This document shows positions 6,295 to 14,120 of a DNA stretch of 15,413 bases, piece by piece. Positions within the stretch are counted from its first letter, which is position 1; the number at the start of each line of letters is the position of its first letter. The position numbers and the translations under genes are program-made. The notes under the pieces were generated by a model. That model searched no databases, was not told where the DNA came from, and saw only the letters and a list, made by a program, of their open reading frames with translations. The stretch is from DATCJY01 sp036562565 (lineage in GTDB: Bacteria > Bacteroidota > Bacteroidia > Flavobacteriales_D > Sanyastnellaceae), in assembly GCA_036562565.1 (NCBI GenBank), contig DATCJY010000093.1, positions 1-15,413 of the forward strand, in the 5' to 3' direction.

Positions 6295-7011
6295 TCAGTG
6301 AAAGACCTGATGCAGAATAGCAAGCGATTTGATTTCCTTCAGGTTATCCAAATGCAATTTCAGAAATTGAACCAAGGCTTCGAGCAGGGCTTTTCGAATT
6401 GAGCTATGCAGAGAAACAGGCTGGACCTGATACCAGGGTTTATCCAGCAGTTCAAAGAGTGCTTTGGCATGATCACCAGCAAGAAACGCGGCATGTGGAG
6501 GTGGTTGATTCACAAACGCGGCAGTATGCAAATCGAAAAACTCGGGCGTTTCACTTTCCTGGTAGGGATAAAAACCATAGTGACGACTAATCTCCAGCAA
6601 GCACCACAGGTGAAAATTGCGTTCATCTATTGCATCATCCAGCATCACAAGCGCCTCCCATAAGAAGTGGAATAGCCGTGCATTCACATAATCATCCGGT
6701 ATGGTTTTGGACAAAATCTCATCGATAAAAATGACCATTGTGGACTTGACCGGATTGAAATAAATCTCGGGCAGAGGTTTGGCTATACGCAAATCTTTCA
6801 ATCGATGAATCTGGACATTCTCGCGAATAGCCGCTTCAAACTCCACCAAATTCAAGGGTTGGAGCAGATTGGTGCGTGAGTTTTTACCGGATTTTGGCGC
6901 CTGTACAATGAAAGTTTTCAGACCGTGATGTTCCATGAACATTCTACAGATAAACGAATTATCTTTGTAGCGGATGGTACTGATGACAATAGCCTGATGG
7001 GTCTGATTCAT
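6295..7011 (-). CDS. recO: DNA repair protein RecO
   Basis: A 238-residue protein of the RecF recombination pathway, which anneals single strands and helps RecR load RecA onto SSB-coated gaps. The N-terminal OB fold (about 1-80) has the usual opening QAIVISTIRYKDNSFICRMFMEHHGLKTFIV (6-36) followed by a basic loop (SGKNSRTNLLQPLNLVEF). The rest is the helical domain, with the LHSSIRKALLEALVQFLKLHL region near the end. There is no four-cysteine zinc finger like that of Deinococcus RecO, which agrees with my recollection of Bacteroidota members. The ATG at 7011 is the only sensible start. No consensus promoter was found just upstream, although a dyad lies at 7032-7047. holB follows after 101 bases with a promoter of its own. 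Confidence 0.93.
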   Translation of the reverse strand: MNQTHQAIVISTIRYKDNSFICRMFMEHHGLKTFIVQAPKSGKNSRTNLLQPLNLVEFEAAIRENVQIHRLKDLRIAKPLPEIYFNPVKSTMVIFIDEILSKTIPDDYVNARLFHFLWEALVMLDDAIDERNFHLWCLLEISRHYGFYPYQESETPEFFDLHTAAFVNQPPPHAAFLAGDHAKALFELLDKPWYQVQPVSLHSSIRKALLEALVQFLKLHLDNLKEIKSLAILHQVFH

Positions 7012-7031
7012 TACTTATTCACACTATTCAC

Positions 7032-7047
7032 ATTTGAGCGTTCAAAT
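7032..7047. promoter_or_regulatory. Dyad-symmetric site upstream of recO
   Basis: ATTTGA and TCAAAT flank a 4-base spacer, a perfect 6+4+6 palindrome 21 bases upstream of recO. A second dyad, GATTCA (7070-7075) and TGAATC (7085-7090), overlaps the plus-strand promoter candidate. Either could be an operator; neither matches an operator I recognise. Confidence 0.25.
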
Positions 7048-7064
7048 CTCTTAATTAAAATTGT

Positions 7065-7094
7065 TTTGAGATTCAATCCTGTTGTGAATCTTTG
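7065..7094 (+). promoter_or_regulatory. Candidate plus-strand promoter for the intergenic transcript
   Basis: TTTG (7065-7068), 18 bases, then AATCTTTG (7087-7094), one mismatch from TAnnTTTG. The predicted start is near 7100. Its plausibility rests on the strong plus-strand terminator at 7251-7284, which requires some transcript entering from the left. Confidence 0.35.
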
Positions 7095-7196
7095 AACCGT
7101 TCTAAACATGAGGAATTATTTTATGAATTGATTCTTCCACCGATGATCAATCTAAATTCCGACCAAGTCTATCGAGATTTCCGTTGGAATAAATGA
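7092..7196 (+). CDS. Possible micro-ORF inside the leader (34 residues from TTG, 17 from ATG)
   Basis: The frame is open from the TTG at 7092 or the ATG at 7143 to the TGA at 7194-7196. Its residues look peptide-like (KHEELFYELILPP, then MINLNSDQVYRDFRWNK). The TTG start would overlap the proposed -7 box, so the two readings compete. No homologue is recognised, and the region may simply be non-coding RNA. Confidence 0.15.
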   Translation: MNRSKHEELFYELILPPMINLNSDQVYRDFRWNK

Positions 7197-7249
7197 AAAT
7201 ATTGAAGATGAAGCGTTGCCTTGGCAGCGCTTGTTTAAAGTTAGGTTAG
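7193..7249 (+). CDS. Possible micro-ORF ending at the terminator (18 residues)
   Basis: Starts in an ATGA overlap with the stop of the preceding micro-ORF and encodes MKILKMKRCLGSACLKLG, a short basic peptide with two cysteines, ending one base before the terminator stem. A ribosome stopping there would cover the 5' arm of the hairpin, an arrangement that would suit attenuation. No homologue is recognised, and coding is unproven. Confidence 0.2.
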   Translation: MKILKMKRCLGSACLKLG

Positions 7250-7250
7250 G

Positions 7251-7284
7251 CAGGGCAGTCTTCGTGATTGCCCTGTTGTTTTTT
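7251..7284 (+). terminator. Strong rho-independent terminator in the recO / surface-gene gap
   Basis: A 10-bp stem (7251-7260 with 7266-7275, core CAGGGCA/TGCCCTG, one G-U pair), a 5-base loop and the tail TTGTTTTTT. It points to a plus-strand transcript ending 128 bases before the large surface gene. Confidence 0.8.
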
Positions 7285-7411
7285 CATCATTTCTCAAGAT
7301 TCGTTGAAACCAAATCTGCACAGCGGTCGTAACAAAGGCTTGCATACTCAAAAAACACACGTGCAGAAAACAAATTCGGAGTCCTAACCCTATTTTAAAA
7401 TTCATCGAATC
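7285..7411. other. Leader region of the large surface gene, no promoter seen
   Basis: No TAnnTTTG box, hairpin or coding frame is convincing here. The 7412 gene may depend on read-through of the upstream terminator, on a divergent promoter, or on a promoter for an alternative sigma factor. Confidence 0.4.
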
Positions 7412-10400
7412 ATGAAAAACTTCTTCTTAAGTTCTGTCTTATTGATCACAGCCACGATCGGACTCGGTCAATCCGTGGCCCCCGGAGGCGTAAGCGACAA
7501 TCTGATGCTATGGCTCAAGGCCGACAATGGCACCTCCACCACAACGGACGGAGCTGCTGTAAATGAATGGACTGATTCCTGGCAATACGGCTTTGATGCC
7601 ATTCAGGGCAATGGCTCTGCCCAGCCACTCTACAAGGCTAACCAAATCAATGGCCATCCAGCCATCAAAAATGCCGATGGTCAATACTTCGAGGTTGACA
7701 TGAGTGCGGTGAATGGCGTGGACTTCACCATTTTCACGGTTGTAAAACGTGAAAGCGGTGCTGATGATCAAGGAATCTTGGGCATTCAAAGCTCACTACC
7801 TATTGATGATGGATTCAACTTCGGATACATCACTTCTTCGGAAATAGGATTTGACCAATATGGCAATTTGCTTGTATTGGACTGTCCATCCTATGAAGGC
7901 TCATCCGAAATTCCTGCCATCCTCATAGCCGAATACAGCGCTGAGACACTCAATGGTAAAAGGGTTTACAATATCCAGAACGGTGTAAGCTTGGATAACA
8001 AGACTACCCACGACTTTTCCTACGAGCTAGAAGGTAGCGGTAACATTGGTAGAGGTAATGGCAACAACTATTTCAATGGTTTGATTGCCGAGATCATCAT
8101 TTATGAGGGTATTCTAAGCGAACTGGACAAAAACCGTGTGTTGACTTATTTGTGTGTGAAGTATGGTCTTTCCATTCCTGTTACACAGAACGTATATTAC
8201 TCTAACAGCTCATTCCCACACGATTTGTTTGGTATTGGTAAGAGCACTACACAAGGACTCAACCAAACATCATCTCGCAGCATGAGCAATGATGATATTC
8301 TTGAAATCTTCAATGCATCTAGCTTAGATGATGGAGACTTTTTGTTGGCGGGTAACAACGACAGCACTGTAACATTTAGCAGTTATAGTGGTTCTAATTG
8401 TACTATTTTAAGTACGCTTAAACGCATCTGGAACCTTTCCAAAACAGGAGATCCGGGCACAGTAAGTTTGCGATTTGACTTAAGCGGTGTTACAGGATTT
8501 GATCCTTCACAGTTGATATTGTTGGTAGATATGGACGGTGACGGATTTGATGATGAAGTCGGTATTACCGGAACTTATAATGCACCATACTTTGAAGTAT
8601 CCAATGTTTCATTGCCTACACACGCACGCATCACGCTGGCTACCGGAGTTAAGAATTGGTATGCCGTTGTAAGCGGTAACAGCACTGATGCTATTTGGGC
8701 CACCTCACCAAATGGAACACCACAATTACTGACCGATTGTGAGGGTGTCAATCTTCATATCCTAACCGGTATTTCGGTTAACAATGATATGAGTCCACTT
8801 TCATGCAATGACTTGAATATTGCCAGCGGTGCCATCTTCAATGCCGGTAGTGGCTATGTATATATCAATGGCGACCTAGTTATCGGTGGTCTGTTCAATG
8901 GTCAGACAGCGACCATAACCATGAAAGGAACCTCTGCTCAAACCATCACTGGTTCAGGTATTTTCAACGTGTACAACCTCATGTTGAACAACCCGGCCGG
9001 TGTATCAGTTGACCCCACCAGTGGTGGCACACGCGTAAAGAACTTTGTGTATGTCAACTCAGGTAATTTTCATACAGGAAACAAATTGACGCTTTTGTCT
9101 GACGCCACTTCTACCGGTATGATTGCTTCCCTTATAACCGGTACAATCACCGGAGATGTGACCGTACAGCGCTATAGCAACAGAACAACAGCAGGCTGGT
9201 ACATGATTGCCAGTCCTGTTCAAAACATGACTGTTCAAGATTGGGACGATGATTTGATTACTACCGGTTTTATTGGTTCTGACTTTCCACCTCCGGGATA
9301 CACGTTTAACAACCTCAGGTATTATGATGAAACGCTTCCCGGTGATATAAATGAAGGATTTGTTGGTGTGAACAATGTAACCGACACCTTGTTGCCACGC
9401 ATGGGATATTTCGTATACATGAATGCCGGAGTGATGAACCTGGATGTAACAGGAACAATCTACAGCGGCACGCAACACATGCCTGTTACTTATACCAACA
9501 CAGGTAATGTAAACAATGATGGATGGAACTTGCTAGCGAATCCTTATCCATGTACTATCGACTGGAATGACGAAGAATGGACCAAACACAACATCAACGA
9601 TGCGGTGTATGTATGGAACCCGGCAACCAATCAATATGCGAGCTATGTGAACAACGTAGGAACTCATGGAGGTTCTCGATATATCCCAAGCTCACAATCG
9701 TTCTTTGTAGTGGCCAATGGTCCGAATCCATCGCTTATTCTGGAAGAAGGTTGTAAATCACTTGTACAAGGATCTTACAAATCAGCTGATGGACCGGATG
9801 AAGTATTTACACTCAGCATCCAGAAAGGAGATTTATATGACGAGACAACTCTTGTTTTGAATGAGGAAGGTACATTGAACTTTGAATCGCACTTGGACGC
9901 TTACAAGCTGCGCAGTCCGATGACTGAGGTTCCTTATCTGGCAACCATTACACCAAGTGGTCATGAGCTTTCAATCAACTCATTCTCCACTTCTCAGCAA
10001 GGCATGATTATTCCATTGCGTGTAGAAGTAGGCGAATCCGGAGTATATACTTTCATGCACCGCGGTCTTGACCTCTTTGCCAAAGGAGCTTGCGTGGAAT
10101 TAGAAGACTTGTTGATGGGAGTTTCTTATCCTCTCAATCAATATCAGGAAATTGAGATACCATTGAATGCCGGTCAAAATGAATTGCGTTTCCAGTTGCG
10201 TATCCGTGGAACTCATTTGGATCATTTTACCAACGCAGGTTGTGCCGGATTGGCTGATGGCTCTGCAGTAATCGCTGTAGATGATAATGGTCCTTACAAC
10301 CTTGTTTGGATGAACCAATCAGGTGATGTGATTCACACAGCAAACAATGTGACCGCCAACTATCAGTTAAACGGTCTTGCTCAAGGCATCTATACTTTGA

Positions 10401-11203
10401 AAATTGAAAACAACGGTAGCTGCGGCACCACAGAAACCATCTTCTACATCGGAGTAGATAAAGAAATCAATGCAACTACTGCTGTGACCCCATCTACTTG
10501 TCCAAGTTCAGAAGACGGTGAAGTAATGGTGGAAATAGAAGGTGGTGATGGCGAGTATCACGTGCAATGGAGCAACGGTGCTACTGAGAAGCAACTCCGC
10601 AATGTTCCTGCCGGAACTTATACAGCGTTCATCTCTGATGACCACGGTTGCAACTTCAGTGTAGAAGTGGAACTGCCTTCAAACAACCACATCACCAGCT
10701 CTTTCGAAACTAATTATGACACCTATGAATTGAAGAATGGTGCTGTAACCGTGCAGTTCTTCAACACCAGTGAAGGTGCTGAAAATTACCACTGGGATTT
10801 TGGTGACATCACCATTGGAAGCACAGAAGCTAACCCGACCCACATCTTCAACCAAGTTGGCATCTATGAGGTAGTCCTCAAAACATCCAACAACGATTGT
10901 GAGGCATACAGCACCAAGAACATCAAGATTGCTCGTGCAAGCAATGACCGTCCTGAGTTTGCTTCCGAAATCATCGGTACACTTACTGATGAAGGAGCTC
11001 AGCTAATGTTCTTCTTCAATGAACCGCGCAAATTGAAGATTACTGCATACACTGTACTTGGTCAACAATTGATTGAACCAATCATCGGTGTATATGAAAG
11101 ACAAACCATTCGCTTCAGCGAAAGACGATATGCGGCTAACGCTCTCATCGAAGTATTGGATTTGAATACCGGTGAAAGAAGTGTTATTCGCTTGGGTAAC
11201 TAA
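7412..11203 (+). CDS. Large secreted multi-domain surface protein (LamG-like, SprB-like repeats, PKD, T9SS C-terminal domain)
   Basis: A 1263-residue exported protein. Order: signal peptide (1-20, ending GLGQ); concanavalin/LamG-like domain (about 25-255, LMLWLKADNG near 31-40 and FNGLIAEIIIYEG at 221-233); a beta-rich segment with an acidic calcium-site-like loop DMDGDGFDDE (373-382); a long middle part with two related blocks, GWYMIASPV (595-603) and GWNLLANPYP (704-713); two SprB-like repeats (about 935-1013 and 1024-1090, each with a C....DG start and a GIYT/GTYT strand); a PKD domain (about 1093-1175, YHWDFGD and THIFNQVGIYEVVL); and a C-terminal T9SS type A-like sorting domain (about 1190-1263, ITAYTVLGQQL). 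By analogy it crosses the outer membrane through T9SS and is released or anchored at the surface. It has no catalytic motif I recognise, so adhesion or matrix function is inferred. It lies downstream of a terminated leader RNA. Confidence 0.85.
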   Translation: MKNFFLSSVLLITATIGLGQSVAPGGVSDNLMLWLKADNGTSTTTDGAAVNEWTDSWQYGFDAIQGNGSAQPLYKANQINGHPAIKNADGQYFEVDMSAVNGVDFTIFTVVKRESGADDQGILGIQSSLPIDDGFNFGYITSSEIGFDQYGNLLVLDCPSYEGSSEIPAILIAEYSAETLNGKRVYNIQNGVSLDNKTTHDFSYELEGSGNIGRGNGNNYFNGLIAEIIIYEGILSELDKNRVLTYLCVKYGLSIPVTQNVYYSNSSFPHDLFGIGKSTTQGLNQTSSRSMSNDDILEIFNASSLDDGDFLLAGNNDSTVTFSSYSGSNCTILSTLKRIWNLSKTGDPGTVSLRFDLSGVTGFDPSQLILLVDMDGDGFDDEVGITGTYNAPYFEVSNVSLPTHARITLATGVKNWYAVVSGNSTDAIWATSPNGTPQLLTDCEGVNLHILTGISVNNDMSPLSCNDLNIASGAIFNAGSGYVYINGDLVIGGLFNGQTATITMKGTSAQTITGSGIFNVYNLMLNNPAGVSVDPTSGGTRVKNFVYVNSGNFHTGNKLTLLSDATSTGMIASLITGTITGDVTVQRYSNRTTAGWYMIASPVQNMTVQDWDDDLITTGFIGSDFPPPGYTFNNLRYYDETLPGDINEGFVGVNNVTDTLLPRMGYFVYMNAGVMNLDVTGTIYSGTQHMPVTYTNTGNVNNDGWNLLANPYPCTIDWNDEEWTKHNINDAVYVWNPATNQYASYVNNVGTHGGSRYIPSSQSFFVVANGPNPSLILEEGCKSLVQGSYKSADGPDEVFTLSIQKGDLYDETTLVLNEEGTLNFESHLDAYKLRSPMTEVPYLATITPSGHELSINSFSTSQQGMIIPLRVEVGESGVYTFMHRGLDLFAKGACVELEDLLMGVSYPLNQYQEIEIPLNAGQNELRFQLRIRGTHLDHFTNAGCAGLADGSAVIAVDDNGPYNLVWMNQSGDVIHTANNVTANYQLNGLAQGIYTLKIENNGSCGTTETIFYIGVDKEINATTAVTPSTCPSSEDGEVMVEIEGGDGEYHVQWSNGATEKQLRNVPAGTYTAFISDDHGCNFSVEVELPSNNHITSSFETNYDTYELKNGAVTVQFFNTSEGAENYHWDFGDITIGSTEANPTHIFNQVGIYEVVLKTSNNDCEAYSTKNIKIARASNDRPEFASEIIGTLTDEGAQLMFFFNEPRKLKITAYTVLGQQLIEPIIGVYERQTIRFSERRYAANALIEVLDLNTGERSVIRLGN

Positions 11204-11223
11204 GCGTATCTATAAGCATTAAA

Positions 11224-11263
11224 AAAACGAGAGAAGCCGGATTACTCCGGCTTCTCTCGTTTT
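11224..11263. terminator. Bidirectional terminator shared by the surface gene and the acyltransferase gene
   Basis: A perfect 18-bp stem (11224-11241 with 11246-11263) with a 4-base loop. On the minus strand it ends in a run of seven T, on the plus strand in four, so it should act more strongly for the acyltransferase. The minus-strand stop codon TAA (11242-11244) lies in the loop, and the last acyltransferase codons form one arm. Confidence 0.9.
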
Positions 11264-12270
11264 CCATCTCTCCATTTATATCGGATGCGTTTCGACCAAC
11301 GAATAGAGGGCTCTTCAATAATCTTGTAAAAGATCCATGCACCAGCAATGGACACCAACAAAGTGAGCACAAGCAAAACCGTCTTTGCCACAAAGCTCTC
11401 TGCATATCGCGCTGTTGCATACAAGAAGGTTCCTCCTGAAATGCCGTGAGTCAGATAAAGTGAATAAGAAACTTTACCAACGAAATCAAGCACACGGTTG
11501 TGCCAGTTCATGCAAGCAATCGCATAAGATGTTATGGATGTGGCAACAGCAATCTCCGGGCTTAGTTCATAGCGAGTTTCCACCATGCAACATGCCATAA
11601 TTAGAACTAAAGCCGCACCATTGATGTGCTTGATATGATGCAGAAACAAAGCAATACCCATTGCAAAAACAGGAGCGTGAAAGAAAATGATATGCTTGCC
11701 TGTTTGATGGTCGAAGAAGTGGGCGGACAATAGAAAGGGAATAAAAAACAGAACCGATATCCAGCTTGGCTTCCATGAAAACAACGGAAATAAAAGGCCA
11801 ATGAGCAAATAATACTGAAACTCTATCGCGAGTGTCCAATAGATACCTTGATACCATTGCACATCAAAAAACTCAGCGGTGAGAAAGAAGTTGTGCAGAA
11901 TGCGTTTTACATCAATCACCAGCAGAGTACCATCTACCCAAGAATAACAGACGGCTAGAAGAGCCATCACTACCAATGTCAATACAAATGGCGGATGCAG
12001 ACGCACCAATCGCTTGGCGATGAATCTGAAAAAATCCCTCAAGTGATATCGTCCATACCACATGGACAACGGAATCACAAATCCTGATATCACAAAGAAG
12101 ACATACACCCCAATGTGACCCTGCCAACCGTAATAGCGAATGAAATTATCCTCCGGATAGAGCATGCCTGTCTCATCGCTGTGCCAGCTGAAATGAAACA
12201 CACAAACCATAAGAGCGGCAATCGCTCTCAGGGTATTGATAATGGGCAATTGATTGGATTTGGAAGACAC
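11242..12270 (-). CDS. Acyltransferase 3 family integral membrane protein
   Basis: A 342-residue polytopic membrane protein with about ten hydrophobic segments, the usual size for this family (OafA/NodX/Oac-like), which transfers acetyl or other acyl groups to sugars of envelope polysaccharides or lipids. The N-terminal motif NTLRAIAALMVCVFHFSWH has the conserved R-x10-H pair (R15 and H26). A later block VYFFVISGFVIPLSMW-like segment (about residues 55-70) and WTLAIEFQYYLLIGL match the family pattern. The extreme C-terminus is strongly basic and charged (KRIRYKWRDGKREKPE) and is encoded through the terminator stem. It follows the PD40 gene by 54 bases on the same strand. A near-consensus TTAATTTG box (12303-12310) could give it separate expression. 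The substrate is unknown; O-acetylation of a surface glycan is the likeliest role. Confidence 0.88.
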   Translation of the reverse strand: MSSKSNQLPIINTLRAIAALMVCVFHFSWHSDETGMLYPEDNFIRYYGWQGHIGVYVFFVISGFVIPLSMWYGRYHLRDFFRFIAKRLVRLHPPFVLTLVVMALLAVCYSWVDGTLLVIDVKRILHNFFLTAEFFDVQWYQGIYWTLAIEFQYYLLIGLLFPLFSWKPSWISVLFFIPFLLSAHFFDHQTGKHIIFFHAPVFAMGIALFLHHIKHINGAALVLIMACCMVETRYELSPEIAVATSITSYAIACMNWHNRVLDFVGKVSYSLYLTHGISGGTFLYATARYAESFVAKTVLLVLTLLVSIAGAWIFYKIIEEPSIRWSKRIRYKWRDGKREKPE

Positions 12271-12302
12271 TTATTCTCTCCCGAGTAGCATACACGGAAC
12301 TG

Positions 12303-12310
12303 CAAATTAA
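12303..12310 (-). promoter_or_regulatory. Weak -7-like box before the acyltransferase
   Basis: TTAATTTG differs from TAnnTTTG at one position. The nearest TTTG (12334-12337) is 23 bases away, at the long limit. It lies between the PD40 stop and the acyltransferase start. Confidence 0.2.
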
Positions 12311-12324
12311 AGAGCAAGTAGGTT

Positions 12325-13962
12325 TTACTTGGGCAAAACAACTTCCACCGGCACAATGGTTTCTTCGTTTTCTTTCAATGTGAGCGTCACAAGTTGTTTT
12401 GACTCGGCCGCACCGTCCCGAATTACCAAGCGGTACTCTTCATTACCGAGCAACGTCAATCTTAATTGACCATTTCTATCAGATTGTCCTTTGCCCGCTG
12501 ATTCACCCGTATTCACGGAAAATGCCTCAATTGAAACTCCTTTGACAGGCTTGCGCTTATCATTCAGACAGGTCACTTCAATTTGACCATAATTGATTTT
12601 GTCATAACCTTGAGACATCAACGGATAGCGAGAAATGTCTATCGCATAGATATCGCGCTCACCAAAGCTGTCTTCGTATTCAGCAGCAATCATCATGGTT
12701 TTGTTATCACTGGTGAGAGAGAAGGTTGATTCTTCATTCACCGTATTGATAGGATAGCCGAGATTCACTGGTTTACTCCATGAACCATTGATCAGTTCCG
12801 ATTTGAAAATATCATAACTACCCATGGTAAGATGACCATCAGAAGCAAAGAACAATGTGCGTCCATTTGGATGGATAAATACAAACTTCTCATCAAATTC
12901 GGTATTGATTACCGGACCGAGATTTTTGGGAGTTGACCAACCGTTTCCTTCCCTATGTGAAACATAGATATCGCCTTGTCCAAAGCCTTCAGGCCGTTCG
13001 CTCACGAAATAAATGGTTTGACCATCGGCAGTCATCGAGATGGAAGATTCGAAATAGGAAGTATTAATAGGGCGCGGCATTTTTATAGCCGCAGACCATG
13101 TATCGTTTTGTTTATCGTAAGTGGAATAATAAATGTCGCCAGTTGTAGTCACCGTGTTTTTATAGACATACATACCGCTACCATCCGGGAAGATACTCAA
13201 CACCGCATCGTGAGTTTCGGTATTTAAATCGCCTTCCACGGCAAATGCCCGCTCCCAGCGCTGTTCTTCTTCATTCCATTTTGAGGAATAGATATCTTCA
13301 AAGTATCGGTAATCCCCATCGGTATCCATGCGGCCACCTTTGGTATCAATTCTGCGTGCAGTAAATATGAGTCGCTTTCCATCGGCTGTGATACTAGGAG
13401 CATAATCGTCATAGCGCGAGTTAACCTCTTCACCCAGATTGGTAATGGTAACATCTACGGTTTTTTGCATCATCACCTTCGCATACTCACATTGGTCGAT
13501 GTATTTCTGCGCCATCTTGATGTCGTAGGAATTGCGTTGCGATTGCTGATAGCGTTTGTAGTACTCAATCGCCTGATCCAGATTACCCGTTCTGTGGTGA
13601 ATCTGACCATAGTAAAGATTGGTCTGCGAAGACACTTTAGGGTCAGCGGCAACGGCTTTGTCAAGGTATTCCAATGCGAGCTTATAACGCTTCAAATTAT
13701 AGTGGCACTCTGAAATACCAAACAATGCATTGCTGTTATTAGGATCGGTTTGCAACACTTCGCGGTAGATGGTCAGCGCACCACGCACATTGCCCTTGTT
13801 GAACTCCACGCGAGCCGCCACAATACGCGGAAAAACGAGTGATTGATCCATCAAAGAAGGAGAATCGGACTTAGGTTTAGTTTTCTCTTCTTGCGAAAAA
13901 CTTGGAACTACCGCAACAGTTAAAACCACCAATAACACAAAACGACCAAGAAGATTTCTCAT
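12325..13962 (-). CDS. TPR and PD40 beta-propeller periplasmic protein, PorE-like but without OmpA domain
   Basis: A 545-residue exported protein. It has a signal peptide (about 1-24, ending SFSQ, no lipobox cysteine), three TPR-like repeats (about 45-147, with GNVRGALTIYREVLQTDPNN and NLKRYKLALEYLDKA), then five PD40/WD40-like blades (about 185-205, 250-267, 303-336, 355-387 and 408-440; e.g. DDYAPSITADGKRLIF and SISMTADGQTIYFVSERP) and a C-terminal carboxypeptidase-regulatory-like beta domain (about 459-545). This order is that of Bacteroidota proteins such as PorE of Porphyromonas gingivalis, a T9SS-associated peptidoglycan-anchored protein, but those continue into an OmpA-type peptidoglycan-binding domain and this one stops at VEVVLPK. 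It is therefore a shorter relative, presumably soluble in the periplasm. It may run on into the acyltransferase gene. The T9SS link is inferred from architecture only. Confidence 0.82.
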   Translation of the reverse strand: MRNLLGRFVLLVVLTVAVVPSFSQEEKTKPKSDSPSLMDQSLVFPRIVAARVEFNKGNVRGALTIYREVLQTDPNNSNALFGISECHYNLKRYKLALEYLDKAVAADPKVSSQTNLYYGQIHHRTGNLDQAIEYYKRYQQSQRNSYDIKMAQKYIDQCEYAKVMMQKTVDVTITNLGEEVNSRYDDYAPSITADGKRLIFTARRIDTKGGRMDTDGDYRYFEDIYSSKWNEEEQRWERAFAVEGDLNTETHDAVLSIFPDGSGMYVYKNTVTTTGDIYYSTYDKQNDTWSAAIKMPRPINTSYFESSISMTADGQTIYFVSERPEGFGQGDIYVSHREGNGWSTPKNLGPVINTEFDEKFVFIHPNGRTLFFASDGHLTMGSYDIFKSELINGSWSKPVNLGYPINTVNEESTFSLTSDNKTMMIAAEYEDSFGERDIYAIDISRYPLMSQGYDKINYGQIEVTCLNDKRKPVKGVSIEAFSVNTGESAGKGQSDRNGQLRLTLLGNEEYRLVIRDGAAESKQLVTLTLKENEETIVPVEVVLPK

Positions 13963-13985
13963 ATAGTTTGAAAAATGAAGAATGC

Positions 13986-13993
13986 CAAATGTA
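13986..13993 (-). promoter_or_regulatory. -7 box (TACATTTG) for the TPR/PD40 gene
   Basis: Exact TAnnTTTG match on the minus strand, ending 23 bases before the ATG at 13962. The -33 position is degenerate. Together with 14075-14104 it makes this a divergent promoter region. Confidence 0.5.
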
Positions 13994-14074
13994 CTTGAAT
14001 TAATTGCCTGAAAATTTACAGAATTTGCATGTTCTCAAAAAGCGTTTCGTTCATATCATTTCCCGGTGCACACC

Positions 14075-14104
14075 TTTGGAGGTAAATGATGAAAATTACA
14101 TTTG
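14075..14104 (+). promoter_or_regulatory. murQ promoter (TTTG, 18 bases, TACATTTG)
   Basis: TTTG (14075-14078) and TACATTTG (14097-14104) both match the Bacteroidota consensus, with 18 bases between them. Predicted start about 14110, so codons before this point cannot be translated from it, and this decides the murQ start at 14121. Confidence 0.65.
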
Positions 14105-14120
14105 CAGCAAAATCCATATC

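Larger units (their letters stand above)
7100..7284 (+). ncRNA. Candidate small RNA or attenuated leader, about 185 bases
   Basis: Bounded on the left by the promoter candidate and on the right by a strong terminator. Internal structure includes a 7-bp stem (7110-7116 with 7131-7137, one G-U pair) and a near-perfect hairpin 7211-7219 with 7222-7230 closed by a short loop (AAGCGTTGC paired to GCAGCGCTT). Both flanking genes point away (recO on minus, the large surface gene starting at 7412), so the terminator cannot belong to a known gene. Length and free-standing layout are compatible with a stand-alone sRNA (6S-like RNAs are of this size), but I could not show the closing stem and central bubble of 6S. 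It could equally be an attenuator for the gene at 7412. Confidence 0.4.

Noticed and set aside
6245..6295. Inverted repeats (AGCACTT/AAGTGCT and AGGAG/CTCCT) between recO and holB
   Set aside because: They need a 14-base one-sided bulge and have no T run, so they are too weak to call a terminator or RNA.
7100..7284. Naming the intergenic RNA as 6S RNA
   Set aside because: The size fits, but I could not find the long closing stem and central open bubble that define 6S.
12315..12331. CAAGTA/TACTTG hairpin at the end of the PD40 gene
   Set aside because: Only 6 AT-rich base pairs with no clean T run; not a convincing terminator.
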